Made by a program: the position numbers and the translations under genes. From contig BFEA01000189.1 of NCBI GenBank assembly GCA_003427395.1, positions 259,847 to 287,245 on the forward strand: a stretch of 27,399 nt of DNA. Direction: 5' to 3'. Positions 10,401 to 18,668 of this stretch are shown one piece after another. Within the stretch, counting starts at the first letter, position 1, and every line of letters begins with the position of its first letter. This stretch comes from Chara braunii (taxonomy: Eukaryota; Streptophyta; Charophyceae; Charales; Characeae). The notes under the pieces are model-generated. The model did not search any database, was not told where the DNA came from, and saw nothing but the letters and a program-made list of their open reading frames with translations.

Positions 10401-11825
10401 TTCGGTGCGCTGCGCTTCGGTGCGCTGTGCGGTGCGCGGCGCGACATGCGCAAACCGTGCGCAAACCGGCGCACCGACGTGCGCCGCAACTATGTTCCTG
10501 ACCCATTTTCTGAAGTCGGGACCCACCCCCATTCTTTCCGTGCTCGCAAGACCCGACTCACGGACATGAGCGGGGCTGGTCGGAGAACCCGCTCTGATAC
10601 CAAAATGCAAGGTAGCAATGCATGAGAACTCGAAATTTCTGAGCTGCGAAAGACTTTTATAGTAGAACAGCCATATGTGAGCAGAGAATTGAAAGCAGAA
10701 TTATGAAGCCAACAGCACACCAAATGAGAGCACACAGAGCACTGAAGTCTCTTGGCCAAGAAAGCCCCGCTTCTCACCTCCAAAATCAATGCAACAACAG
10801 TGTAGTAGCTCTCCTATTATGTGACCATGTATACTACTCTCCCACTCTCTCTACACACATCCTACTACTCTCCCTCACTCTCTCTGTCCCCAACCCTCTC
10901 CGCCAATGATGCTGCGAATCTGACCCACTGGAGTGCTCCTCGGCGACCACAAGGTAAGTACTGCCAGTCCTCGCTGTCGCTCCTTCTCCCCGATCTCACT
11001 GACCCAGCACCAGCCTGCCTTCCTCCATTGCAGCTATGCATGGCTTCTGCTGGTGGAGCAGCTGTCTGGCCGCTACTCGCTCAGACAGAGCTAGCGCCGA
11101 CAGCAAGTGCCTCCGCATGTGCAGGGTTCATCGGCCTTCGTGGGCCTCAGTAGCCAGTCCCCTCCTGTCTACGGGCCCGGGTCTGGGTCCCAGCCTCTGT
11201 GACTACCGTAGCTCAGAGGCTGGGCTTATTGGTTCGTTACAGGACACCCAACTGACTGGTGCCAGTCTTCTCTCAGCACTGGTAAATAGATTCGCATCTG
11301 CTGCGAATGCACTTAGGAGGGCCGCTCTTATTTTCCATGGGTGGCCCCTTACCACTAAGTCACCCAAGGCCTGAACCCTCACATTTTTGAATTTTCCATG
11401 TCAAAAAAAAAAAAAGTATTTCGGTCAATTTTTGCTAGTTTTTTTGGTTAAATTATTAAATATCTATTATCTATTATCTAACACATGATATTCTTTAGCT
11501 TAATTTAAAATATTTTAAAATTTAAATACAATTTTACTATTTTTGGATTTTTTTTTGCAAATTAATTTTGTTAAATGAACTTAACCTGTTTATATTTTTT
11601 TGCCTGGAGTATGTACTGAGTCTACTGACATATTTTCTTCGGCTTTGTTTGGCACAGGTTGTGAGTGCCTATGTCCCATTGTCGGAGATGTTCCAGTACG
11701 TGAGCAATCTGCGGGGATTGACAAAAGGCAGAGCCAATTACACAATGCAGCTGGAGAAGTTTGAGGTTGTGCCTACCCTCATCCAGCAGGCGATCTCGGC
11801 AAAAACCCAAGGAGTTGCTGCCTAA
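86..11825 (+). CDS. SCO1: Plastid-type elongation factor G, 3' three exons (partial at 5' end)
   Basis: The coding parts are 86-1494, 2230-2742 and 11658-11825. EF-G is the GTPase that drives tRNA-mRNA translocation on the 70S-type ribosome; this form would act in the plastid stroma. The three exons give about 695 residues, the length of a mature EF-G. All five G motifs are present: AHIDAGKTT (130-156), RGITI (256-270), DTPGH (322-336), NKMD (484-495) and GSAF (859-870). Domain II, domain III ([10 protein letters not shown]) and domain IV ([12 protein letters not shown]) follow, then the domain V end. From memory of the family, the sequence matches land-plant plastid EF-G (Arabidopsis SCO1/CPEFG) far better than mitochondrial or bacterial EF-G, including the terminal VAA. 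Introns are GT-AG and in phase 0. There are no frameshifts or internal stops, so the gene looks functional. The transit peptide and first exon are outside the window. The plastid location is inferred from family similarity. Confidence 0.93.
1495..2229 (+). other. EF-G intron, 735 bp
   Basis: The intron begins GTACGA and ends in TTGAACAG, splitting the protein between K and V without breaking a codon (phase 0). Inside are a C-rich start, a short TATAGATATACATA repeat near 2087-2110 and a pyrimidine-rich 3' end. No gene or mobile element is recognisable. Confidence 0.88.
2230..2742 (+). CDS. SCO1: EF-G exon: domain IV and start of domain V
   Basis: The exon encodes 171 residues, from [15 protein letters not shown] to KPGGLK. 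It covers domain IV, including the loop that reaches into the decoding centre ([30 protein letters not shown]), and the start of domain V ([29 protein letters not shown]). Boundaries are CAG|GTG at 2230 and AAG|GTAGGT at 2743, both in phase 0. No residue appears missing against the family at either junction. Confidence 0.93.
3345..3496. repeat. Imperfect tandem repeat, about 38-bp unit, four copies
   Basis: The phrase AGGTATCTCT, then TAGCCTAA and GCAGGAAG, recurs at 3351, 3385, 3423 and 3461. The copies have diverged and spacing is 34-38 bp. It is non-coding and lies within the EF-G intron. Confidence 0.7.
3497..5690. other. Intron sequence with no recognised gene
   Basis: I see no protein family here on either strand. 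Open frames are short and end at random. One + strand frame, 5026-5253, begins with a hydrophobic, signal-like stretch, but it has no homology I know and no splice context. Some stretches around 4100-5250 read like decayed coding sequence broken by many stops, possibly an old mobile element. GA-rich and GT-rich simple sequence lies at 5250-5360. Confidence 0.5.
5694..5802. repeat. TGCGC-rich cluster A
   Basis: About 110 bp dense in TGCGC and its complement GCGCA, in an otherwise AT-leaning intron. It is preceded by AAAACCCCC and a T-run, and it ends in TGCGCCGCAAGTATG. Cluster C (10391-10490) has nearly the same end and a similar upstream AAAACCCC, so the two appear related. Confidence 0.6.
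6014..6062 (-). repeat. (CTTT)n and poly-T tract, possible LINE 3' tail
   Basis: CTTT repeats run into a near-pure T tract. On the minus strand this reads as an A-rich tail placed downstream of the LINE remains at 6063-9190, as expected for a LINE 3' end. It could also be an independent microsatellite. Confidence 0.55.
7251..7386. repeat. Perfect 68-bp tandem duplication
   Basis: Bases 7251-7318 and 7319-7386 are identical, starting GATAGTTTTTGGGCC and ending AGGGTTGA. The lack of differences suggests a recent event. It lies within the LINE remains. Confidence 0.93.
7675..7933. repeat. 129-bp tandem duplication, slightly diverged
   Basis: A unit starting GTGGCATCCTTTCAAGCCTG at 7675 is repeated from 7804. 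The second copy has a CAT insertion, one extra C near the T-run and a few substitutions. It lies within the LINE remains. Confidence 0.92.
8290..8334 (-). repeat. Poly-T tract flanked by a 13-bp direct repeat
   Basis: TAATAACTTGATT occurs at 8290-8302 and again at 8322-8334. Only a T-run and CCAG lie between the copies. This is the footprint expected of a retroposed A-tail with almost no body, on the minus strand, though local slippage is an alternative. Confidence 0.7.
9203..9287. repeat. TGCGC-rich cluster B
   Basis: This is a second cluster of TGCGC/GCGCA words, which marks the upstream limit of the recognisable LINE sequence. Its edges do not clearly match clusters A and C, so it may belong to the family in the other orientation or be independent. 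Confidence 0.5.
9529..10008. mobile_element. Fold-back repeat with 57-bp imperfect inverted ends
   Basis: Bases 9529-9585 and 9952-10008 are inverted copies of each other: GACCACCAATATATGCTG at the left and CAGCATATATTGGTGGTC at the right, with a diverged middle. Between them lies a 131-bp direct duplication (9671-9932). The layout suggests a MITE-like or fold-back element of about 480 bp. No transposase or target duplication is seen, so the class is unknown. Confidence 0.55.
9671..9932. repeat. 131-bp tandem duplication inside the fold-back repeat
   Basis: Unit 9671-9801 starts AGAATGAATCTTCTGCTG and is repeated at 9802-9932 with very few changes (for example CATGTAAC against CGTGGAAC, and GGAGC against GGACC). 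The unit is related to sequence at 13472-13557 in the opposite orientation, which makes it a dispersed family. Confidence 0.92.
10391..10490. repeat. TGCGC-rich cluster C
   Basis: It begins with a short direct repeat, TGCGCTGCGCTTCGG twice, and continues with many TGCGC/GCGCA words. The end TGCGCCGCAACTATG matches the end of cluster A except at one base. An upstream GAAAACCCC and T-run also recall cluster A. Confidence 0.6.
10591..11383 (-). mobile_element. Orphan LTR with initiator-tRNA-Met primer-binding site
   Basis: On the minus strand TGGTATCAGAGC (10602-10591) is complementary to the 3' end of plant initiator tRNA-Met, the usual primer of Ty3 and Ty1 elements. It follows, after a 3-base gap, a sequence ending TTGCA at 10606. 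Going upstream, a matching start TGTGAGGGTTC lies at 11383, giving an LTR of about 778 bp. Its sequence differs from the LTR at 13856-15375, but it too carries a GTAAGTA motif on the + strand. No coding region or second LTR of this family was found, so it is truncated or a remnant. The outer boundary is less certain than the primer site. Confidence 0.6.
11658..11825 (+). CDS. SCO1: EF-G last exon: end of domain V and stop
   Basis: The exon encodes 55 residues plus TAA. The segment [12 protein letters not shown], followed by KGRANYTMQ, is the conserved C-terminal part of EF-G domain V. The final VAA matches land-plant plastid EF-G. The exon starts after the acceptor GGCACAG, and the stop is at 11823-11825. 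Confidence 0.93.
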   Translation, partial: VVSAYVPLSEMFQYVSNLRGLTKGRANYTMQLEKFEVVPTLIQQAISAKTQGVAA

Positions 11826-12804
11826 GGCCTTGTGAACCAACTAGCCAACTAGCTAGTGCTCTTTTGATAGAATCTGCTTGACAGTGGGACCAGATTCACC
11901 AGATACATCGCCAAAAGTCCTGTCGCCGGGTTGCCTGGGCGGAGAGGAGGATACCTGCTTGCATTGCGTTGGTTCAGAGAGGATTTTGGCACGTTGCCCG
12001 ACTTGACTTGAGTCCCTCTGATTGTGTATGCGCCTGTGCAAGGCGGACCGCATCACACCCCGCTTGCGTCCAAACCCTAATGACTCTGCCTCCCTCTTCT
12101 GAATGTTCCTGGAACTTTCCGGCGATTGTCATTGCTAGGATCTCTCGACAACAGGTGCGATGCATTCCATCCGAAGAGCTGGTGGGGCAGGGGGTGGCAG
12201 GAGGAGGGGAGGGGAGGGGAGTGAGGGAGGCGAGAGGGGGTAGGAGAGGGGAGCCTCCAGGGCATACACGAGAGCAAAGAGAAGCAAGGAGAGAGGAGAA
12301 AGGGAGGGGAGTGGAATGGAGTGAGAGCGAGAGGAGAGGGGAGAGAGAGAGAGCAGTAGAAATGAAGGAGGGGAACCTGAGGAAATAGGTGAGCGGATTA
12401 CAGTTGGCAAGAGTAGAGAGAGGAGAAGCGAGGCGATCAGGAGGAATTAAGTAGAGAGAAGAGGAAACGAAGGTGGTGAGGAGAAGAGGATGGCGAGAAA
12501 GATAACAAGATTGTGGGCAGAGAAATGCGGGGGGGAAGAGCAGCTTGCTCTACCATGTGCAGATCTGTGAAGAGAGCATTGTTGTGTGCAGAAAAAAGTG
12601 ATTGAGCTCACTCACTTGCCACCTGCGACTCCCCCTTCCTCTCCCCCCCCCCCCCGGCCGCCATGTGTCCGGCAAAGGGCCTTGCGAAAACGAAAAAATG
12701 GTGGTGGCCTTGGTGGTGAGGGGTTTGCTGAGTTTTATCAGAATGAAGAGGAGTATGTTACCATGTTAGCGTAGACTCCTGTCCGATTTGTCTGCCCCCG
12801 AAGT

Positions 12805-12871
12805 TATATCACCTGTATCAGCCGTCTACACTAGGGTTAGCATGATACAGGTGATATATGTTAGTGTAGAC
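12805..12871. repeat. Two interleaved perfect inverted repeats
   Basis: TATATCACCTGTATCA at 12805-12820 pairs exactly with 12843-12858. GTCTACACTA at 12824-12833 pairs exactly with 12862-12871. The two stems overlap, so only one can form at a time or a pseudoknot results. No coding sequence is involved. Confidence 0.85.
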
Positions 12872-13338
12872 TCCTGTAGACGCCTGTATGCCCCTACTTT
12901 TGACACGTATATGTCCTCCTTTACATAATGTTGTATAGTCTTGAAGAAGGTAGTTTAGGATGAGTCATCATGAATTCATCTGTGTGTACTTGATGTTTTG
13001 AAACTGTGATGATGACATGCACATGCGCCAAAAAGTTTGTGAGTGACGATTTGAGTGTTTGCTATTTTGTTTGTTTGTTTGTAACGTTGCAAGGCGGGGA
13101 AAGTTGCTTCGCTTGCTCCTCCTTCCTTTTCGAGTGAGTAATCACTGTAAAGTTTAAACTATGGCGAGCCTGCTGATTGACCAATGAATTTTGAAGATTG
13201 TTCTCTTGAAGGAACGTCCAACTCTAAGGCGGCGTTTCCAACATATCATAGCAAAACTTGCAAAAGTGATTGAACTCTCATGTTGCCTTGAGAGGGACCC
13301 ATCTTGAGGCCACACAATAAATCCAAGAACTCCAATAC

Positions 13339-13363
13339 TTTTTTTTTTTTTTTTTTTTTTTTT
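13339..13363. repeat. Poly-T tract
   Basis: An uninterrupted run of 25 T. It could be the A-tail of a minus-strand retroposon, but I found no matching flanking duplication. Confidence 0.9.
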
Positions 13364-13470
13364 CCCCGTGCAGAATGTTGATGAGACACACTTTAAGCCT
13401 TTGCTTTTGGTTCGTCCGTCTGTTTGTTCTTTGTGAAGAAGAACATTGACGAGACACACTTTGAGCCTTT

Positions 13471-13594
13471 GGGCCTCGCTCCACTACTCTCCATACGCAC
13501 AGAAGACAAAAAATATGGGAATGTTTCTTTTCATGTTCTAGCGGAGGATTCAATCTTGTTTGGCACAACTGGAGAGTGTAGTGGAGCGAGGCCC
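13471..13594. repeat. Dispersed repeat copy with inverted ends
   Basis: GGGCCTCGCTCCACTACTC at 13471 and its complement at 13571-13594 (one extra base) form inverted ends around about 78 bp. The body, including GGAGGATTCAATCT, is clearly related to the reverse complement of the 131-bp unit at 9671-9801. A related stretch also appears as two copies of GAGACACACTTT just upstream (13385 and 13451). Confidence 0.65.
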
Positions 13595-13855
13595 GGGGCT
13601 TCTTGGGTTGTCGGTCTGTTTGTAATTTGTAACGTTGTGTTTCTGTTTTTATTTTTTATTTTTTATTTTTTTTTAGAATGTTTCTTTTTTTAACACAGCT
13701 GGAGCTGTTGGTTCTGTTGAGAGGTGTCAAATTCTGTTCATCGCACGGTTTGTGGACCATCATCAAAATTAGAATGACATGGATAAGATAATAGATATAC
13801 TATCATGTATATATATATATTTAAACTTTAAAGATAATTAAGAGATTGACATGGC

Positions 13856-13953
13856 TGTTATGATCCTGACCAATTTCGAGATACACATTCATCAGATAGT
13901 ATAATGCCGTCCAATTGCAGAAAGGAATGAATGAACTTGAGAGGAGAGAGAGG

Positions 13954-13985
<32 letters not shown>

Positions 13986-15375
13986 AAGAAGAAGAAGAAG
14001 AAGAAGAAGAAGAAGAAGAAGAAGAAGAAAGAAAGAAAGAAGAAGATGATGTACAGCAGTATAGACGAATGACAAAGCTCTTCTTCTTCGCCCAACACTG
14101 TCCTCTTCCTTTACTCCTCCTCTCTTATTCATACAAGAAATAATAGTACAATGTTGAATGGCTGATCCAGAATCATGTCCGAGTTCCTCTTCTACTGCAG
14201 GTATCACTTGAGGTCCACCATAGCCATGGACGCCTCCCTCACTCTTCACTCCCATAGGCCGAGGCTACGGCGGACTACTGGGCCTTGCCCTGATGTCCAA
14301 AGGACAACCCAAAGCAGCTATGGCTGCTCCAGCTCAGGCCGCCATGCCTGACTCTGCCTCGAAGCTTCTTGGTGTGGCTCTACCCCCACTGGGGTCTTCC
14401 TGCTGCAGCGCCCACCAAGGTGATGAAGATGGCTGCCACCGTAGCCAGGTAAGTACCTCTAGCGCTCCCCCTTCCTCCTGTCCTTCTTCCTCCTCCATGT
14501 CCTTGCTCCTTCCCCAGAAGCGCTGCTCCAAGCTAGCGCTGCTCCAGCCAGCGCTCCAACCAGTGTGTCGCCAAACTTGCACACCGACAATGAGGCTGGG
14601 CTCTTTGCCTGGCCTGGAGATATAGTGGACTGCTTGCCTCTTGGGCAGTGACTTCCAGGCCGCTCGGCCTTCCCAGCAACCGGTACCTCCTCCCTTTCGG
14701 AGGGAATCATCATTGCAGACTCTGATATTGCCCGTACACGCCCTAGACTCAGACTGGTTGGACTGGTACCCGCCTAGACCTAGCCTACAACTACTGGGCC
14801 TCTCAAAATGCCACTTTTGTCTTCCTCTACTCGGCCTCCAGTACCCGCACATCTACCTCTTCAGGGTGCGGTACCGGCCTACCTGCTACTTTTGAGTGTT
14901 TTCCCCCGCTGCAATCCCTCAATGTCACGGCCACAGGTAAGTACCGGCCCTGAGGGGCCAACGAACGGACAAGTACCCTTGCGGGTCACACACGCACTCA
15001 AGCCAACCAGCACTCAGACAGACATGCAGACCAGCAAGCATACACACACACATTGCGCGTAAGAGGCACAGTAAAAGGGGAGTTGCAAGAACAATGAAAG
15101 GGGTACCCCAAGGACAACCAAAAAACTGTCTAATTATAAAATTGCTTTAATATGTTGGACATCTCAAATGCTCTCATTGTCTGCAATAGGATAAAGACTG
15201 CTTTGATTCTGAATCTATTCACCTGGGTGGAATTGGGGCTGTTGTGGGGAAAATCTAAAACACACAGACATGCAGAACTTAGTGGCAAGCGGGAAACTCA
15301 TTAAGGCATTCAGTCCGTGAGCAAAACTCAGAAATCAGCTGTGTGTCTCAGTTGGTGTTTGGTCGGGTCATCACA
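13856..15375 (-). repeat. 3' LTR of the chromovirus-like element (1520 bp)
   Basis: On the minus strand it starts TGTGATGACCC directly after the polypurine tract and ends ATCATAACA. It is a long, clearly related copy of 24025-25248. The main differences are an expanded GAA tract (13956-14046), a 14-bp difference near 13897 and an extra segment of about 208 bp (15053-15260). Scattered substitutions show the insertion is not recent. Confidence 0.88.
13956..14046. repeat. Expanded (AAG)n microsatellite in the 3' LTR
   Basis: About 24 AAG units followed by GAAA repeats. The matching place in the other LTR (24115-24155) holds only about five AAG units, so the tract changed length after insertion. 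Confidence 0.95.
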
Positions 15376-15391
15376 CCCTCCCCCCTTTAAG
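15376..15391 (-). other. Polypurine tract
   Basis: On the minus strand the purine run CTTAAAGGGGGGAGGG lies directly before the 3' LTR start TGTGATG. This is where plus-strand DNA synthesis is primed in LTR elements. Confidence 0.85.
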
Positions 15392-15467
15392 AGCGAGGTC
15401 CCTTCGAGCGAGTAACTCAGTCTGATTCCCCGACAAATGCATCGTAAGCAAATAAGGCAAAGAGGTT

Positions 15468-15905
15468 TCAAGAGTACTCTGTTGCAGTTAGCTTTGCAGA
15501 GATTTTAGGAACCGCATTAGAGGCGATTTGTCGTTCGTAGGCTTTGACAACGCGAGGAGCGCTGCGCGGCAGTTCCTTCTTGGAGATCCAGTAGAGATCG
15601 TCCAATGGGTGATACATAAAGTGAACCTGGTATTGTCGGTTACGTCCCTTCCCTACGTGCTGTTTGATTCTGTCGATCTCATGACCGCCATCGATTTCAC
15701 GAGGAATCATGTCTTCACGGTAATCGAAGGACTTAGCATCACGGTTAATATACAGTTTTGATGCATGAAAGACAGGGTATGTGCGCAGATGAGGTGGCAC
15801 AACAACTGTGTATGAGGGGCCAAATTCATCATTGCCAGTAGAATGGAAGAAGTTTGTGTGAGATTCCCTCTTCTTCTGAGCATTTAGACATCTTGACCCA
15901 GACAT
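15468..15905 (-). pseudogene. Retrotransposon integrase C-terminus with chromodomain-like tail
   Basis: This open segment of 145 codons ends the pol region. Residues 28-51 (FGPSYTVVV, then TYPVFHASKL) match the GPY/F module that follows Ty3 integrase cores. Residues 70-112 look like a chromodomain: EIDRIKQHVG, then RQYQVHF, Y98 and W106, near the usual spacing. The first aromatic of the histone-binding cage is absent and the second position is F instead of W, so methyl-lysine binding is doubtful. Such tails are thought to steer integration to chromatin. The segment is joined to the integrase core only through a frameshift near 15900. Confidence 0.75.
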
Positions 15906-16089
15906 AACTTCCTACTTCGATATCCGAAGGTCGGCGCTTCTTGTTTGCATGGTGGATCATTGCGTGTTGTCGCTTGGTCATTGCTACGATGGCAACTTTG
16001 AGCAAGCGATTGTACTTGGCCCTGAAGCCAGGTCTGTCGGGTGTTAAACCAGTTGTTGGCTGTTCAGGGAACAGGTAGAAGAGCGGGTT

Positions 16090-16700
16090 TCAAATTTGCC
16101 AACCGTACTGCAGCCTGTTTGGTGTCATGCTGGTGGCAAAATGGATGAAGTTGTTGTATAACCCCTTGACGGAATACAGCTCTTCATCCCATTTCTCCTG
16201 ATCCGGAATGATCAAAGCAAGGAGAAGTTGAAACACAGTCTGGTTGATTTCCTCACCCAAACCATTGGCTTCGGGATGTCGCCCATATGTCATGCATAGT
16301 TTGAGGTCAGGGAGTTGGGACGTAAAGTCCTTCCATTCGGTACTTATGAAGCGCGGGTCCCGATCACTCATAAGAGTTTTTGGGGTTCCGAACTGCAGAA
16401 TATACTTCTGTTTGAACTCATGGATCACCAATTCAGTTGGGGCATGAGATGGCAAAAAAATCAGATTCAGAAACTTAGAGAAGCGGTCAACAATCACCAT
16501 GACTTGCGAATAGCCATTCTTGCTTACCTTTCCCATGTCAGTGAAGTCGACGGAGATGGACTCCCCGGGTCGATCAGGAATGGGAAGGGGTGTGAGTAGC
16601 CCCACGGGCTTCTACATGGTTTGATTCGTTGACAGACTTGGCATTCAGCCACAAACTTTTCAGCCGATCCCTTCATACCGGGCTAATCAAACTGTCTTAA
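16090..16700 (-). pseudogene. Retrotransposon integrase core
   Basis: The open frame of 171 codons (16605-16090) holds the catalytic core: D20 in SVDFTD, D81 in MSDRDPRFIS and E118 in the segment where related elements have HPQTDGQTE. There are 36 residues between the second D and the E, one more than the usual 35. Upstream, around 16620-16660, a frame reading FVAECQVCQRIKP gives the CxxC half of the HHCC zinc finger. The integrase would cut and join element ends to host DNA. The finger and core are separated by altered sequence, and the C-terminus is in another frame, so it is inactive. Confidence 0.82.
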
Positions 16701-17478
16701 AAGGTTTTCGTACGTCTTTGCCATGCATAAGTGTTCGCTCCGGCCATGAGGCTCATGGTTGGGTACGCACAAATGGTCGTGATTCCATAACATCGGAAAA
16801 CCAGTCCTCCATATTCATGAAAATCAGGCTGACTGCTGGGGTCAACATGTAGCTGTTCAAGGATGGGACTAAGGTCAGGGCCCTTGGCAGTATGTTCTAC
16901 GATCTCCTCCTTTAATTTCTTCCGGAGGTCGTAGGAACCCACAAGGCAAGTCATGTACTCAGGGTGGCGAGACAACGCATCAGCAACTCGGTTATAACAA
17001 CCCTTTTTATGTTTTAGTTCAAAATAAAAAATGTCAATCTCATGAAACCAACGCAATGGAGTAGGGGACAAAGTGGTTTGCTGTTTGATCCACTTCAAGG
17101 TCTCATGATCCGAGAACACTTTGAAGTGGCGTCCCAAAAGATAGTGCTTCCAGTGGTCCAAAGCCATATGCAAAGCATAGAGGTCGCGCATGTAGGTGGA
17201 AGTGGCTACCTTTTCGCTGGGCGTGCGTTGTTATAGTACTCGAGCGGCCGCAAGCCATCGCCATCGTCTTGTTGCAACACTGCGCCAATCCCGTATTGGT
17301 TAGCATCCGTAGTAACTACGAATGTTAGCTTGGAATCTGCAATGCGGAGTACAAAGTAACTCACCAAGGCCTCTTTCAAGGCTTGAAATGCGGTCTCACA
17401 TGTTGCATCCCATGCGTAAGGTATATTCTTACTAGTCATTCGGGATAACGGGTGAGCAACAATAGAGAATCGGGGCAC
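16697..17478 (-). pseudogene. Retrotransposon RNase H domain
   Basis: The first part (17478-17206) carries the RT connection region and VTTDANQYGIGAVLQQDD, the first catalytic aspartate. After a frameshift near 17200, the second part (17191-16697) has LYALHMALDHWKHYLLG, FSDHETLKWI and the family end motif VADALSRHPEY. RNase H removes the RNA strand during reverse transcription. The usual EKE start of the second helix is damaged at the frame break. Confidence 0.83.
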
Positions 17479-18633
17479 AAACTTTCCATAATATGACGCG
17501 AGACCAAGGAAAGAACGTAGTTCGCGGGTTGTGGCCAGTCACGTATGCCTTCAACCTTGGTTGCCTCAGGCTCGAGGCCTGAAGCAGACAACAGATGCCC
17601 AAGATAGATGACGCTATCCCTCCCAAACTCAGATTTTTCTAAGTTGAGATGGAGTTGCGTTTTCTTGAGGATGGTGAACGCTTCCTCAAAGTGCTTCATG
17701 TGTCCCTCGATAGATTTACTGAAGATCAGAATGTCATCGAGATACGCTACCACAAACTGACCAATCTGTTCGCGGAGGACCTTGTCCATGAGGCTTTGAA
17801 AGGTGGCTGGTGCGTTCGTGAGGTCGGTCTGCCGGATCAACTTCAATCTGGTGGTATCCAGACTTGAGATCGATCTTGGAGAAGACCTTGCACCCACCGA
17901 CAACAACAAGCAAGTCATCTATGCATGACAACGGATATGCATTCTTTCTGGTGATGCGGCTTAGACCACGATAATCAATACACATACGAAGCTTGTCTCC
18001 TTTCTTCAAGACAAACAAAACAGGTGCACCATTAGGTTTGATCTAACCCTTGTCGATCATTTCGTCGATTTGTCTTCGGAGTTCCTCCAAATCGTCGGGT
18101 CCCATTCGGTACACGCAGCCCTTTGGAGGAACAACACCTTCGCCCAACTCGATGGTATGTCGGACCGATCGCATGGGGACTCCACGTGGTTCGGCTAGAA
18201 CTTCCCGAAATCGGACAAGTAGGTTTTTGATGCTTGTTGGAACCGGTGGGGGCGAAGGATCAACAAACGGATCACCTAGATCTAGTTGCAGATTACGAAT
18301 GAAAGCGACCGAATCTGAAGTAGAATCATTTGGACTAGTAGTGGGTGAAGAAGTAAAAGTATTAGAAGTAGACTCATTAGATGAAGTAGGATTGATACTA
18401 GCCGCAAAAGTAGACGACACATGAGTAGGGCGAACATAGGCAACATACAGTTGTTCGTCCTCTTTGTGCTTGCGCCACTTTTTGCAGAATTGCACGGCAT
18501 TGAGAAAAATCACTGGGGATTCTCGCTTCTCATCCAAGAGGACAGAAAGCGCGTTCCCTTTGAAAAGTGACTCCTTCCGCTTGGTCCACTCCCATTGGGA
18601 CTCCAACCAGCCCAAGCCACTTGTCAAGGACAT
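17436..18633 (-). pseudogene. Retrotransposon reverse transcriptase, broken
   Basis: The linker and RT start (18633-18043) include RFREVLAEPRGVP and LEELRRQIDEMIDKG and end at an in-frame TAG (18043-18045). A segment with PNGAPVLFVLKKG, LRMCIDYRGL and KIDLKSGYHQI follows (18018-17734 frame). The next frame starts with TNAPATFQSLMDKV and holds the active-site box AYLDDILIFS (YLDD at 17733-17744). Against the family, roughly 25-30 residues between GYHQI and TNAPATF, including the MPFGL segment, are missing. The stop, frameshifts and deletion make it inactive. It would otherwise copy element RNA into DNA. Confidence 0.85.
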
Positions 18634-18668
18634 AGAAGTTCAGTGGATGGGTGACTGTCTTGTCCTTG

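Larger units (their letters stand above)
2743..11657 (+). other. EF-G intron, 8915 bp, filled with repeats
   Basis: This is the last EF-G intron (GTAGGT...GGCACAG). It is large and holds mobile-element debris: a LINE, an orphan LTR, a fold-back repeat, TGCGC clusters and tandem duplications. All recognisable elements with a direction are antisense to the gene. The last 250 bp (11400-11657) are AT-rich with a run of A and a good acceptor. The exons on both sides match EF-G without a gap, so the intron is presumably spliced normally. Confidence 0.88.
11826..13855. other. EF-G 3' flank: UTR, purine-rich tract and repeats
   Basis: The region presumably starts with the EF-G 3' UTR, though I cannot place a poly-A site. 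From about 12180 to 12540 the + strand is strongly purine-rich, with G-runs at 12206-12227. After that come inverted repeats near 12805-12871, a T-run (13339-13363) and a copy of a dispersed repeat (13472-13557). No second gene is recognisable. The open frames here are driven by low-complexity sequence. Confidence 0.6.

Noticed and set aside
10591-10602. Possible tRNA-Met gene
   Set aside because: Only the complement of the tRNA 3' end is present, next to an LTR. No A box, B box or cloverleaf is seen, so it is a primer site.
13424-13693. 89-codon frame with a hydrophobic tail resembling a membrane segment
   Set aside because: The tail comes from T-rich simple sequence, and the front belongs to a dispersed repeat.
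13892-14255. Poly-leucine or poly-phenylalanine frames
   Set aside because: They are products of the AAG microsatellite.
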